Positions 34,248 through 43,972 are shown, counted from the first letter of the stretch. The stretch is 60,333 nucleotides of DNA from an uncultured Flammeovirgaceae bacterium (GCA_937899105.1 CALBPF010000224.1:1-60333), one strand, 5' to 3'. Translations and numbers: made by a program. Notes: generated by a model from the sequence alone, not told the origin.

Positions 34248-35450
34248 ATCAAAGTAGCAGTTATAGGTGGTGGCGCGGCAGGTTTCTTTGCCGCTATTTC
34301 ATGTAAGCAGCATCATCCGAATGCAAGGGTGGTCATCCATGAAAAATCTTCTAAGCTACTGGCCAAAGTCAAAATTTCAGGTGGAGGCAGGTGTAATGTG
34401 ACTCATCATTGCTTACAGTCTTCACAACTCTCAAAGCGCTACCCTCGGGGAGAAAGGTTTTTAAAGAAGGCCTTTTCTCAATTTTCTGTGTTGGACACGA
34501 TAACCTGGTTTGAGTCTCGCGGGGTAAAACTTAAGACGGAACCGGATAATCGTATGTTCCCGATCTCTGATGATTCCCAAACTATTGTTGATTGTTTGCA
34601 GCAAGAGGTTGAAAAATTAGGAATTACGGTTTTGACCAGGTATGGAGTAAGATCTATCAAAACGCGTAAAGGAGGCTTTGAGTTAGAAGTGGATACCCAA
34701 CCAACTCTTTTTTACGATAAGGTTGTGGTCTGTACTGGAGGTAGTCCAAAGTTGAGCGGATTTGATTGGTTAACTCAGTTAGGTCACCGCTTTCAGCCTC
34801 CAGTTCCTTCACTTTTCACATTCAATATGCCAAACGAACCCATTCGTAAACTTATGGGACTAAGTGTAGAAAATGCTCAGGTTAAAATACAAGGCACTAA
34901 GCTTCAGTATGCAGGCCCTCTTTTAGTAACGCATTGGGGTATGAGCGGCCCGGCTGTGCTCAAGCTTTCTGCGTGGGGAGCACGGCATCTCAATGAACTT
35001 AATTATCAATTCGGTATTCAGGTGAACTGGACCGGCGGCATGAAGGAACAGGATATTCGTGCTGTAATGGATGAACATCTCCTCGTCAATCGAAAAGCAA
35101 AGATATTGAACAGGCGTTTGCTTGGTCTGCCTACTCGGTTATGGGAGTTTCTAATTCGGAAAATTGAGATTCGAGAAAATATCACCTGGGGTGAAATGGG
35201 AAATAAAGGAATCAACCGTTTGGTAAATATTTTGATCAATGACACCTATTCGGTTAAAGGGAAAACCACATTTAAAGAGGAGTTTGTGACCTGCGGAGGT
35301 GTGGATTTAACGGAAGTCGATCCAAAAACCATGGAAAGTAAACTAGTACCAGGACTATATTTTGCCGGTGAAGTGCTGGATATAGACGGTATTACCGGGG
35401 GGTTTAATTTTCAGGCGGCCTGGACTACGGGGTATGTTGCTGGGAAGTAA
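34248..35450 (+). CDS. BaiN/HI0933-type flavoprotein with apparent ATC start
   Basis: The coding frame clearly begins upstream of the first GTG (34329): it reads KVAVIGGGAAGFFAAISC, the N-terminal FAD motif. Between that motif and the in-frame TAA at 34218 there is no ATG, GTG or TTG. The codon that aligns with the usual start Met is ATC at 34248. From there the protein has about 400 residues: KISGGGRCNVTH, GVKLKTEPDNRMFPISDDS, VVCTGGSP, and PGLYFAGEVLDIDGITGGFN at the end. Either a rare ATC start is used or the start codon is mutated and the gene is impaired. The reaction is unknown; the family contains flavin reductases. Confidence 0.8.
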   Translation: MKVAVIGGGAAGFFAAISCKQHHPNARVVIHEKSSKLLAKVKISGGGRCNVTHHCLQSSQLSKRYPRGERFLKKAFSQFSVLDTITWFESRGVKLKTEPDNRMFPISDDSQTIVDCLQQEVEKLGITVLTRYGVRSIKTRKGGFELEVDTQPTLFYDKVVVCTGGSPKLSGFDWLTQLGHRFQPPVPSLFTFNMPNEPIRKLMGLSVENAQVKIQGTKLQYAGPLLVTHWGMSGPAVLKLSAWGARHLNELNYQFGIQVNWTGGMKEQDIRAVMDEHLLVNRKAKILNRRLLGLPTRLWEFLIRKIEIRENITWGEMGNKGINRLVNILINDTYSVKGKTTFKEEFVTCGGVDLTEVDPKTMESKLVPGLYFAGEVLDIDGITGGFNFQAAWTTGYVAGK

Positions 35451-35568
35451 TCAACTCCCTGAGTCATGTTGTAAAAAAGAGCAGATGCCCTTTACTACAG
35501 TGAAGAATTTCGAATCTTTTGCGGAGCCAAGATTTCTAAAGGTAACTCTATTCAAAAAGAGTGTAAAC

Positions 35569-37494
35569 TTAACCGCCTACGGCTACGGATTCCGTTAAGT
35601 CGATTACCGCTTTTTTAATTCCCTCTACATCAAAATTACATTCGGCATGTAACTGTTTTTGCTCGCCATGCTCGATGATTGCATCGGGAATCCCAAGACG
35701 TTTAACCTGAGCCATGTAGCCATGCTCAGCCATGAATTCAAGAACAGCGCTTCCAAAGCCACCCATAATACAACCATCTTCTACCGTCACTACTTTGGAA
35801 TAGTTAGAGAATACCTCATGAAGTAAGTCCTCATCTAGTGGCTTAACAAAACGCATATCGTAATGACCCGGGTTCAACCCCTCCTTAGCTAATTTTTCAG
35901 AAGCTTCAACTGCGTAATTACCTATATGCCCTATTGTTAGTATGGCTACGTCTTCCCCTTTCCTGATTCTACGCCCTTTTCCGATCTCTATTTTCTCAAA
36001 CGGTGTTCTCCAATTTGGCATTACACCCTGACCACGAGGATACCGGATGGTGAATGCTTTCCCTTCTCGTGGAAGCTGAGAAGTGTACATCATATTTCGC
36101 AACTCCTGCTCATTCATTGGCGCTGCAATGATCATATTGGGGATACAACGCATGTAGGCCAGGTCATAAGCGCCATGGTGCGTTGGCCCATCGGCGCCGG
36201 CAAACCCTGCTCTATCAAGACAAAAAGTAACCGGTAGATCCTGGATACATACATCGTGGATCACCTGGTCATAAGCACGTTGCATAAATGTGCTGTAAAT
36301 ATTACAAAATGGCATAAGACCCTGCGTAGCCAGACCTGCAGAAAAGGTTACCGCGTGCTGCTCTGCAATACCTACGTCAATCGCACGTTCCGGCATTTCT
36401 TTCATCATAATGTTCATAGAAGAACCTGATGGCATGGCCGGAGTAATGCCCATGATTTTATCATTTTCCTTAGCCAGTTCTACTATAGTATGCCCAAATA
36501 CATCCTGGTATTTAGGAGGCTGGGGAGCGTCATGCGTCTTTTTATGGATCTCGCCGGTCAGTTTGTCAAATTTACCCGGTGCATGCCAGGTGGTTTTATT
36601 TCCATTTTCAGAAGGACCGTAACCCTTACCTTTAACCGTGACACAGTGCAATATTTTAGGGCCCGGTATATCTTTTAAATCATTCAAAACATGTACTAAA
36701 TGGTCTACGTCATGACCATCCACGGGCCCAAAATAGCGCAGGTTGAGTGACTCGAACATATTGCTTTGACTGAGAAGGAATGACTTTATGCTGTTTTCAA
36801 CCTTTGCTATGATGTCGCGAGCATTTGGTCCGAACTTGCTTACTTTCCCTAAAACATTCCAAACCTCATCTTTTACTTTATTGTAGGTGTGCGAGGTGGT
36901 TATGTCAGTTAAATAATCTTTAAGCGCTCCCACATTCGGATCGATTGACATGCAGTTGTCATTCAAAATAATCAGCACATTACTATTTGAAACACCGGCA
37001 TGGTTCATCCCTTCAAATGCTAAACCACCCGTCATGGCGCCATCGCCAATTACAGCAATATGATGCTTATCATCTTCACCCTTGTATTTTGAAGCTACAG
37101 CCATTCCCACCGCCGCCGAAATTGAGGTAGAAGAATGTCCTACACCAAATGTATCGTATTCACTTTCTTTCCTTTTAGGAAATCCGGAAAGCCCTTTGTA
37201 AAGTCTGTTTGTATGAAAATTATCTCTTCTGCCCGTCAAGATTTTATGCCCATAGGCCTGATGCCCAACATCCCAAACTAACTGATCTTTTGGTGTATTG
37301 AATACATAATGCAAAGCCACGGTAAGCTCAACTACACCCAAACTCGCACCAAAGTGGCCGCCGTAAACGGATACATTGTCGATGATGAAATGTCTGAGTT
37401 CATCCGATAACTTAACCAATTGGGATTGATCCAGCTTTTTGAGATCAGAGGGGGCACTTATTGTTGAAAGAATTGGTCCTGGTTTTATGAGCAT
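35569..37494 (-). CDS. dxs: 1-deoxy-D-xylulose-5-phosphate synthase
   Basis: 641 residues, normal length. Thiamine diphosphate motif GDGAMTGGLAFEGMNHAG with the following LNDN, the conserved WDVGHQAYGHKILTGRR, the active-site DVGIAEQHAVTFSAG, and the transketolase C-terminal domain (TVEDGCIMGGFGSAVLEFM). It joins pyruvate and glyceraldehyde 3-phosphate in the first step of the MEP isoprenoid pathway. ATG start; it is divergent from scpA. Confidence 0.95.
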   Translation of the reverse strand: MLIKPGPILSTISAPSDLKKLDQSQLVKLSDELRHFIIDNVSVYGGHFGASLGVVELTVALHYVFNTPKDQLVWDVGHQAYGHKILTGRRDNFHTNRLYKGLSGFPKRKESEYDTFGVGHSSTSISAAVGMAVASKYKGEDDKHHIAVIGDGAMTGGLAFEGMNHAGVSNSNVLIILNDNCMSIDPNVGALKDYLTDITTSHTYNKVKDEVWNVLGKVSKFGPNARDIIAKVENSIKSFLLSQSNMFESLNLRYFGPVDGHDVDHLVHVLNDLKDIPGPKILHCVTVKGKGYGPSENGNKTTWHAPGKFDKLTGEIHKKTHDAPQPPKYQDVFGHTIVELAKENDKIMGITPAMPSGSSMNIMMKEMPERAIDVGIAEQHAVTFSAGLATQGLMPFCNIYSTFMQRAYDQVIHDVCIQDLPVTFCLDRAGFAGADGPTHHGAYDLAYMRCIPNMIIAAPMNEQELRNMMYTSQLPREGKAFTIRYPRGQGVMPNWRTPFEKIEIGKGRRIRKGEDVAILTIGHIGNYAVEASEKLAKEGLNPGHYDMRFVKPLDEDLLHEVFSNYSKVVTVEDGCIMGGFGSAVLEFMAEHGYMAQVKRLGIPDAIIEHGEQKQLHAECNFDVEGIKKAVIDLTESVAVGG

Positions 37495-37600
37495 CTTTAA
37501 CGAATGTATTTGTTGTGAGATTTAACAACCATTCAATGTAAGTGTTTTCCTATGCTTATGCAAACGTTTTAAATCGGGTGCAAAATTACGATTTTTTTTA

Positions 37601-37684
37601 ATGACGGAGAATTTTAAGGTGAAGACTAATATCTTTGATGATCCTATCTCAATCGTGTATAATGAAAATCATGTAGTCTCTTGA
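37601..37684 (+). CDS. Short leader open frame coupled to scpA
   Basis: ATG at 37601, then 27 codons (MTENFKVKTNIFDDPISIVY onward), ending in TGA at 37682-37684. The stop overlaps the TTG start of scpA as TTGA, the pattern of translational coupling. The peptide has no recognised homologue. It could be a leader whose translation delivers ribosomes to the weak TTG start. Confidence 0.45.
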   Translation: MTENFKVKTNIFDDPISIVYNENHVVS

Positions 37685-38430
37685 GCTTCGAAATTAAACT
37701 TCCACTTTTTGAAGGTCCCTTTGATCTGCTGCTCTTTTTTATAGAAAGAGACGAGTTGGATATTCACGATATTCCTATTTCAGATATCACAAACGATTTT
37801 TTGGACTATCTCCATAGACTTGAGGAAATGAATATAGAAGTAGCGAGTGAGTTCATTTTGGTGGCTGCCACACTCATGCGTATTAAATCAAAAATGCTGC
37901 TTCCAAGGCCCCAGCTAGACGATGAAGGTAACGAAATAGACCCCAGAGAAGAGCTGGTCAAGCATTTACTCGAATATAAAAAGTATAAGTCTGTTCTTGC
38001 CGAATTACAAGAGATGGAAGCTTCCCAGATAGACCGCGAAAAACGAGGAAATATTGCTAGGGAGTTGAGGTTGCTATCTGAAAGTGTAAATGTAGAAGCC
38101 GAGCTTCAGGATGTTGACCTTTATAAGTTGCTGAAAGTATATCAGAAGGTAGTAGAGAGATACGAGTTGGAGAAAAATAAACCAAGGCATGAAGTAATTC
38201 AATATCCATTTACTATTGAGGGACAACGTAATTTTTTGATGGGCAAACTGTCAAAAAAACCAAAGATGTCTTTTATAGAGATTATTGACGAGGAGCCCAC
38301 TAAAATAGGAGTAATTTTTAATTTCTTGGCCATTTTGGAATTGCTACAGTTAAGACGCATAACCATGCACTTGGGAATAGGTTTTAATAATTTCTGGATA
38401 GAAAAATTGGAAGAGGCGCCGGCAGAGTAG
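37681..38430 (+). CDS. scpA: Segregation and condensation protein A
   Basis: 249 residues from a TTG start; an in-frame TGA at 37663 excludes longer forms. It begins SFEIKLPLFEGPFDLLLFFI, the kleisin N-terminus that binds the SMC head, followed by a helical linker and a C-terminal winged helix (FNFLAILELLQLRRITM). ScpA bridges SMC heads in the chromosome-condensing complex. The scpB gene is not in this window. The leader at 37601 overlaps its start, and the next gene begins directly after its stop. Confidence 0.93.
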   Translation: MSFEIKLPLFEGPFDLLLFFIERDELDIHDIPISDITNDFLDYLHRLEEMNIEVASEFILVAATLMRIKSKMLLPRPQLDDEGNEIDPREELVKHLLEYKKYKSVLAELQEMEASQIDREKRGNIARELRLLSESVNVEAELQDVDLYKLLKVYQKVVERYELEKNKPRHEVIQYPFTIEGQRNFLMGKLSKKPKMSFIEIIDEEPTKIGVIFNFLAILELLQLRRITMHLGIGFNNFWIEKLEEAPAE

Positions 38431-39468
38431 ATGAATCTCAACACCCAGAAAATCCTTCGTACATTAAACCCCAATAAGGTCTGGTTACCTGTGGTTATCA
38501 GCCTGGGCTTTGTGGCTTTCATGGTCCTGAGTGATGAGGAGTTTACGCCTCAAAAGTTAAACCTTGTGTTTCAGGCAAGGTATTTACCTATCCTCGGAGC
38601 GTTCGGTGTGCTAATTCTTAAGGAAGCCGCCTACATGTATCGAATAAGGGTTCTCACCAATAAAGACCTGAGCTGGACTGGCAGCGTTTACGTAATCATA
38701 CTTTGGGAGTTTGCCTCTGCTGTTACACCATCAGTAGTGGGAGGTACTGCGGTGGCCGTTTTTATTCTTCTAAAGGAAAAGATAAACCTTGGGAAATCAC
38801 TGGCCTATGTCACACTTACTGCCATTTTGGACAACTTATTCTTTGTCTTCTTAGCTCCCATTGTTGTTCTGATTATTGGGGTCGATATTTTCCCGGATTC
38901 TGTGAGAAGTGTTCGTGGTATTTTCATTACAAGTTATAGCCTGATCTCTATTTATACTCTCATAATGGCGCTGGCGCTATTTTGGAAACCACGACTTTTT
39001 AAATGGGTTTTAATAAAAATCACATCAATTGGCTTTTTGAGGAAATGGAGGTATGATGCCTATCAGCATGGAAATGAGATGGTTTGGGCCGCCTCGCTGA
39101 TCAAGGGCAAGAAAAAAAGGTACTGGGTGCAAATCATACTTGCTACCATTGCTGCCTGGTTTTGCCGTTATCTGATACTGAATTTCCTTATTGCTGCGTA
39201 CAATGCAGACCTAGCTATTTTGGATCACCTTTTTATTCTTTCTAAGCACCTTGTTTTGTGGATTGTCATGTTATTATCGCCTACTCCGGGGAGCAGTGGT
39301 ACGGCTGAACACTTTTTCATTCAATTTTTCACGGAATATCTCAATGACTTTACACTGGGAGTGACGCTACTCTGGCGTACCATTACTTACTATCCTTATC
39401 TTATTATTGGTGCACTAGTACTTCCTGTATGGATTAGAAAGGTCTTTTATAAGAAAAAAATAGCTTGA
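38431..39468 (+). CDS. YbhN/UPF0104-type flippase-like membrane protein
   Basis: 345 residues with about eight membrane helices. The family motifs are ASAVTPSVVGGTAVAVFILL and, near the end, LSPTPGSSGTAEHFFIQFF. It corresponds to the membrane half of lysyl-phosphatidylglycerol synthases (LPG_synthase_TM), without the soluble aminoacyl-transfer domain. Such proteins are thought to move or sense lipids, but the substrate is unknown. Its ATG starts right after the scpA TAG. Confidence 0.87.
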   Translation: MNLNTQKILRTLNPNKVWLPVVISLGFVAFMVLSDEEFTPQKLNLVFQARYLPILGAFGVLILKEAAYMYRIRVLTNKDLSWTGSVYVIILWEFASAVTPSVVGGTAVAVFILLKEKINLGKSLAYVTLTAILDNLFFVFLAPIVVLIIGVDIFPDSVRSVRGIFITSYSLISIYTLIMALALFWKPRLFKWVLIKITSIGFLRKWRYDAYQHGNEMVWAASLIKGKKKRYWVQIILATIAAWFCRYLILNFLIAAYNADLAILDHLFILSKHLVLWIVMLLSPTPGSSGTAEHFFIQFFTEYLNDFTLGVTLLWRTITYYPYLIIGALVLPVWIRKVFYKKKIA

Positions 39469-39802
39469 GCTTTATGTTGAGGTCATCTACGAGAAACTGT
39501 GTGTTAAGCGAATATTTCTGGAACGAATTAGGGCGATTCAGAAAGTATGCAGAATATTTCATTGTGTGCTTGGGCAGGTCATTCTAAAATTTGGCAGATT
39601 TTGATCAATGACGTATAATGTTTTTATATAGAATACCCTCGTCTACGATAAATTTTTAATAAAGAGTTAACAACCTGTAGCAATTCACATCAAGTACTTA
39701 ATAAATAGATTTTAGCTTCTTAAGCCTTCGATAAATACTAAGCCGAATTAGCCTACCTAGCTTTGTATCACACAAAAACAGAGTCATAGACTCAAGTTTG
39801 TT
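39469..39802. other. Intergenic region, 334 nt
   Basis: The region is AT-rich towards its right end. It holds a TAGCTTTG (39758-39765) that fits the Bacteroidota -7 element for the gene at 39803, but no matching TTTG lies 19-21 nt upstream. I see no gene in it. Confidence 0.5.
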
Positions 39803-40405
39803 ATGACAACAAAAGCTCATTTTTTGGCCACGCTCTTAATAGTTTTGAGCTCGGCCGTGCACGCAACTGACAAGAAGGACACTGAAAAGGGGACTACTTT
39901 CGAGGTAGTAAGGCAAGGAAACGTCTTTAAACTTTTTTATCTCAACAAAGACATCGTTAAGGTCAATGTAAAAATCGTTGATGAGTCTGGTAATATCGTC
40001 TTTACCGAACGTATTAAAAATGAAGAAGGCTTTATGCGACCTTACAATTTCAAAGACCTTGAGCATGGTGATTATAAGATCATTATATCTGAGAAGGATC
40101 AGAATCTTGCAACGACTGTTCATCACGGGGATGACTTGATAATGAAAGAAGAAGCGTTAAAACCACTTCGTCTTGTTAAAATGGATAAAATTAATGGGGC
40201 AGATCGTGTTTTTAAGTTGACTATTGTAAATCAAGGAGATGCCCAGGCTTCTATCAGCGTGAAGAATGAGGATAAACAAGTTATCTTTTCCATAACCGAG
40301 TCTTTCACAGGCAATTACGGAAAACTTTTTAACATGGCTAGGGTCGATGGAAAAACAAGTTTTGAAGTAACATTAAACGGAGAGATAACGGTATTCACAC
40401 TTTAG
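39803..40405 (+). CDS. Secreted beta-rich protein, unknown function
   Basis: 200 residues. Signal peptide (FLATLLIVLSSAVHA), then two similar beta-sandwich-like halves: VKVNVKIVDESGNIVFTERI and ASISVKNEDKQVIFSITESF. The pattern of paired strands and a loop (HGDYKIIISEK) resembles DUF3244-like or Ig-like secreted modules. It is a single gene with its own terminator. A structural or adhesive role is possible; no catalytic motif is seen. Confidence 0.65.
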   Translation: MTTKAHFLATLLIVLSSAVHATDKKDTEKGTTFEVVRQGNVFKLFYLNKDIVKVNVKIVDESGNIVFTERIKNEEGFMRPYNFKDLEHGDYKIIISEKDQNLATTVHHGDDLIMKEEALKPLRLVKMDKINGADRVFKLTIVNQGDAQASISVKNEDKQVIFSITESFTGNYGKLFNMARVDGKTSFEVTLNGEITVFTL

Positions 40406-40425
40406 TCAAAATTGAAGATGAAGTG

Positions 40426-40454
40426 AAAAGCTGGCCATCAAGGCCAGCTTTTTT
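40426..40454. terminator. Strong bidirectional terminator
   Basis: AAAAGCTGGCC and GGCCAGCTTTTTT pair around an ATCAA loop. It serves the plus-strand gene ending at 40405 and, 15 nt away, the minus-strand operon ending with hutF at 40469. Confidence 0.85.
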
Positions 40455-40468
40455 GATTTATCTGCTAG

Positions 40469-41842
40469 CTATCCTCTTAGAGCCAGTTTTTTGAGTGCTT
40501 TTGAAAAGGTATATCTTATCTTTTCGTGATCATGATGTAGATTGTTTTTAGCTACCCATCGGCCATCGATGATTGTGCCTTTTATCCAACTCGCATCAGC
40601 AGAATACAATAATGTTGGAAGCCAATATTCCCTGGCCGTATTAGCCAATAGGGGCTGTTTTGCATCAAAAATTACCGCATCAAAAGGGCTATTCAACTCA
40701 AAATAACCCTTTGATGGCTGCCCCATGGCCGCCCTTCCTGAACTCAGCATCTGGTCAAAAGTACATAAGGTATAATTCGATTTATTTGGATTAATGAATG
40801 TGTTCCGTTTATGACTTGTCAAACGTTGGCCATAATCAAGTATCCGCAATTCTTCACAGGGATTTAAGCCAATATGGCTGTCAGTTCCAATTGACCACCG
40901 GCCACCAAGCTCCTGAAATTTGCGCAGTGGAAAAATCCCATCTCCAAGATTTCCTTCGGTTGAAGGGCATAAGACCACATTAGCTCCGCGGTTAGCAATA
41001 GCTTTTATCTCTTTTTCGAGGAGTTGTGGCGCGTGTACGAGATGACAATTTTCATTTAAATTGGTGTTATTGATTAGCCATTCAACCGGCCGGTTTCCGT
41101 AAAAGGCGATGCAATCTTCGATCTCTTTAAGCTGTTCGGCGACATGAATATGAAATGGGCCGCTAAATTGGTCATGGCCGACCACCTTCTTGATGTCCCT
41201 TGCTTCCACCGCCCGAATGGAATGGATACCGTACCCTATTGAGGCACTTTTACAATGTTCAGTGGCTTTTTTTGATGCTTCCCAAAGTCTGTAGTAATCT
41301 TCGACCGTTTTGGAAATGAAACGCCTTTGCCTTGGTCCCGGCTGTTTCCCAAATCCCCCCGTTTGGTAGAACATAGGTAATAACGTAAACTTAATGCCTG
41401 CCGTTTGTGCGGCGGCCACTAGCCGGTCTCCATGTTCAGCTAGGTTTGAATATGGCTTCCCGTCCTTATTATGATGCAGGTAGTGGAATTCTGCTACATG
41501 TGTATATCCATGCCTGACCATTTCGGAATAAAGCATTGCAGCGATAGATTCCAATTCTTCAGGGCTGATTGTCAAAGCAATTTGGTACATGGTTTCACGC
41601 CAGCTCCAAAAGTCGTTATGGGCACTTTCAGCCCCATGATTTTCGGTAAGACCAGCCATTGCATATTGAAAGGCATGGGAGTGAGCGGTTTGAAAACCAG
41701 GCAGTGCTAAGGCAGTGACAAATTCAGCGCCTTCATGATTTTGATCTATAGCAGTAATTAAACCCTTTTCATCTACAGAAACAGAGACATCCTCTAGCCA
41801 GCTGCTATTTTGTAAAAGACCTTTAAATCGGTATTTTTTCAC
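40469..41842 (-). CDS. hutF: Formimidoylglutamate deiminase
   Basis: 457 residues from a GTG start. The amidohydrolase metal motif HSHAFQYAMAGL (HxH) is near residue 55, followed by FHIHVAEQ, HLVHAPQL and the Asp in GTDSHIGLNPCEELRI. It converts N-formimidoyl-glutamate to N-formyl-glutamate and ammonia. HutG, encoded directly upstream in the same operon, then releases formate and glutamate. The earlier hut genes (hutH, hutU, hutI) are not in the window. Confidence 0.92.
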   Translation of the reverse strand: MKKYRFKGLLQNSSWLEDVSVSVDEKGLITAIDQNHEGAEFVTALALPGFQTAHSHAFQYAMAGLTENHGAESAHNDFWSWRETMYQIALTISPEELESIAAMLYSEMVRHGYTHVAEFHYLHHNKDGKPYSNLAEHGDRLVAAAQTAGIKFTLLPMFYQTGGFGKQPGPRQRRFISKTVEDYYRLWEASKKATEHCKSASIGYGIHSIRAVEARDIKKVVGHDQFSGPFHIHVAEQLKEIEDCIAFYGNRPVEWLINNTNLNENCHLVHAPQLLEKEIKAIANRGANVVLCPSTEGNLGDGIFPLRKFQELGGRWSIGTDSHIGLNPCEELRILDYGQRLTSHKRNTFINPNKSNYTLCTFDQMLSSGRAAMGQPSKGYFELNSPFDAVIFDAKQPLLANTAREYWLPTLLYSADASWIKGTIIDGRWVAKNNLHHDHEKIRYTFSKALKKLALRG

Positions 41843-41844
41843 GA

Positions 41845-42636
41845 CTACAGGGCTTCCAATAGCTTTTCAAACACTATAGCAAGTGTATCGCGTACTCTTG
41901 CGGCACGTTGTGGGTGGTAGTTTACCTCATCGTCATCCATGTAATTGATTTTAGTCATCTCTAATTGTAGAGCGTGCTGGTCGCTTTCTGGTCTGCCAAA
42001 GTAGCGTGTGAGATGACCACCTTTAAACGGATCGTTATAATTGACCTTATGTCCCCTCCGCTTTAGTTGATCCATGACAGTCTCTGCAAGTAACGGAGAA
42101 GCTGTTGTTCCATTATTATCACCAAGTATAAGCTCTGGAAATTTCTCCTGCCGTATGAGTGGAACTATCTGTCTTATAGAATGGGCGTCCCAGAAAACCA
42201 CATGCCCGAACTCAGCTTTTATCTCCCGTAATTCTTCTTCTATTTTTTGATAGTAAGGCCAATAATATGCTTGAAGTCTCGAATCAATGTCTTGCTGATT
42301 GGGATGATAGTCATTCAAATAAACTTCATCTCCGGCAAATGAGTGAGTTGGACAAAGTTGAGTGATAATTCGACCGTCATCATAAAGAGGCCGGCTTTCC
42401 GGGTCCCGGTTTAGATCAATTACCCAGCGACTGTATTTGCCAGCGATCATAGTAATGCCCATTTCCGGAGCAAAATCATAAAGCTGATCTACAAACCAGT
42501 CGGTATCATCCGGGGAGCTGATAAGTGATGAATTATATAGTCCTTTCAGTTCTTCGGGAAATTTGGTACCGCTGTGAGGCACACTAATTAATATGGGGAC
42601 TTTCCTGGAACTTGGGCGAAGTAATTGAAAGCTCAT
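41845..42636 (-). CDS. hutG: N-formylglutamate amidohydrolase
   Basis: 263 residues, ATG start overlapping the preceding stop by 4 nt. Motifs of the FGase family: ISVPHSGTKFPEEL, DTDWFVDQLYDFA, VVFWDAHSIRQIVPL and GGHLTRYFGRPESDQHALQL, EM. It cleaves N-formyl-glutamate to glutamate and formate in the five-step hut pathway, receiving its substrate from HutF encoded downstream. Confidence 0.9.
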   Translation of the reverse strand: MSFQLLRPSSRKVPILISVPHSGTKFPEELKGLYNSSLISSPDDTDWFVDQLYDFAPEMGITMIAGKYSRWVIDLNRDPESRPLYDDGRIITQLCPTHSFAGDEVYLNDYHPNQQDIDSRLQAYYWPYYQKIEEELREIKAEFGHVVFWDAHSIRQIVPLIRQEKFPELILGDNNGTTASPLLAETVMDQLKRRGHKVNYNDPFKGGHLTRYFGRPESDQHALQLEMTKINYMDDDEVNYHPQRAARVRDTLAIVFEKLLEAL

Positions 42637-42896
42637 TTTTGGGTTTCCAATATGGACTTTGCCTCCTCAGCCTTTTGCATGGCCATCGCTTCTATCTTCT
42701 TAGATATTTCTATTTGCTGCTCAGCTTCTATCCTGCATTGTTCTACTTCTGTTTGAAGTAATACGAGTTTTTGAACAAGTTCTTTTTTTTGGCCTCTTTC
42801 ATAAAATGCGTACCCCAATAATCCCAGAGTCACCATGGTTTGCATTACCAGGATAAAGCTTAATACAATCTTGAATCTTTTTTGATTTCTGATCAT
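42633..42896 (-). CDS. Small membrane protein with coiled coil
   Basis: 87 residues: basic start (MIRNQKRFKI), one membrane helix (about 10-30), then a Gln/Glu-rich coiled coil (LVQKLVLLQTEVEQCRIEAE). It overlaps the NagZ-like gene upstream by 4 nt and hutG downstream by 4 nt. The overlap and the full operon context support a real gene. The function is unknown; an FtsL- or DivIC-like appearance is superficial. Confidence 0.75.
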   Translation of the reverse strand: MIRNQKRFKIVLSFILVMQTMVTLGLLGYAFYERGQKKELVQKLVLLQTEVEQCRIEAEQQIEISKKIEAMAMQKAEEAKSILETQK

Positions 42897-43972
42897 AACT
42901 CGGTTTTTAACTTAACGATTCTATCGAAAGATTCGTCAATTCTGTCTCTATTGATTTTGCCTTCCTCAACCAGTTGCTTTACTATCCTGTGTACTGCATC
43001 TACCGTTCTTTCTTCGCTGTTCGGGATATTATTTGAGAAAATAAGTACATCTACACCGGCATTTATGGAATATTCAATGGCCCTTTCTAAGCCATAATAT
43101 TTTGTGATAGCGTGCATTTGCATATCATCTGAAAAAACTACCCCGCTAAAATTTAGACTATCCCGTAGCAAACCGGTAACAATGGGTTTTGAAAGGGTGC
43201 CAGGTAAACCGGCGCTATCTAATTTTTTATTTACAATATGAGCGGTCATAACAGATTTTACCATTGCGCTGTCTATTAACCGTTGATAAGGTTGCAGCTC
43301 TTCAGGTTGCCAATATTGCGTTACATCTGCTATTCCTAAATGTGTATCAGCGTGGGAGCTGCCGTGCCCCGGGAAGTGTTTTAACACGGGAATCACTCCA
43401 AATTTATTATGAGCGGCTATCATTGTTTCAGCAAAAAGAGTCGTACTGTCCGGGTTAGCTGAAAATGATCGCTCAATTTTATTAATAACAGGGTTATTCT
43501 TATTTATGGCAAGATCTACGACCGGAGCAAAATTTACATTGAACCCAAGTCCGGCAAGCGTGGCAGCATATATTTCACCATAGAACTGAACAGAATCTAA
43601 ATTACCGGTTTCTCCCAGGTATTTAGCTGAAACCGTAGGAGGAAAGCTGTACTTTTCTTTTAAACGGTTCACTTTACCTCCTTCATGATCAAGAGCAATA
43701 AAAAGCGGTATTGACGCGGATTCTTGTAATGACCAGGTTAACTGCTTGAACTTAATGTAGGAGTTTTTTGGATCGATATTTTTCTCAAAGAGTACAATGC
43801 CTCCCACTTTGCCATCCCGTATTTCGGCTAATGTAGGATCATCTTCTAAGATGGCCCGCCCTGGATGGCCCACCATGATCATTTGACCTATTTTTATATC
43901 AAGGCTGTCCAACTCTTGTGCGTATGACGAGACAGTAACCAGGTAACAAACAAAAAGTAGTTTCTTGAACAT
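42893..43972 (-). CDS. nagZ: GH3 beta-N-acetylglucosaminidase (NagZ-like)
   Basis: 359 residues, single-domain length of NagZ. A signal-like N-terminus (LLFVCYLVTVSSYA) suggests export. Catalytic loop KHFPGHGSSHADTHLGI with the acid/base His, and the nucleophile Asp in VVFSDDMQMHAI. IGQMIMVGHPG and GGIVLFEKNI mark the family start. It should remove N-acetylglucosamine from muropeptides. The gene begins 1 nt after the dacB stop, consistent with joint peptidoglycan turnover. Confidence 0.87.
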   Translation of the reverse strand: MFKKLLFVCYLVTVSSYAQELDSLDIKIGQMIMVGHPGRAILEDDPTLAEIRDGKVGGIVLFEKNIDPKNSYIKFKQLTWSLQESASIPLFIALDHEGGKVNRLKEKYSFPPTVSAKYLGETGNLDSVQFYGEIYAATLAGLGFNVNFAPVVDLAINKNNPVINKIERSFSANPDSTTLFAETMIAAHNKFGVIPVLKHFPGHGSSHADTHLGIADVTQYWQPEELQPYQRLIDSAMVKSVMTAHIVNKKLDSAGLPGTLSKPIVTGLLRDSLNFSGVVFSDDMQMHAITKYYGLERAIEYSINAGVDVLIFSNNIPNSEERTVDAVHRIVKQLVEEGKINRDRIDESFDRIVKLKTEL

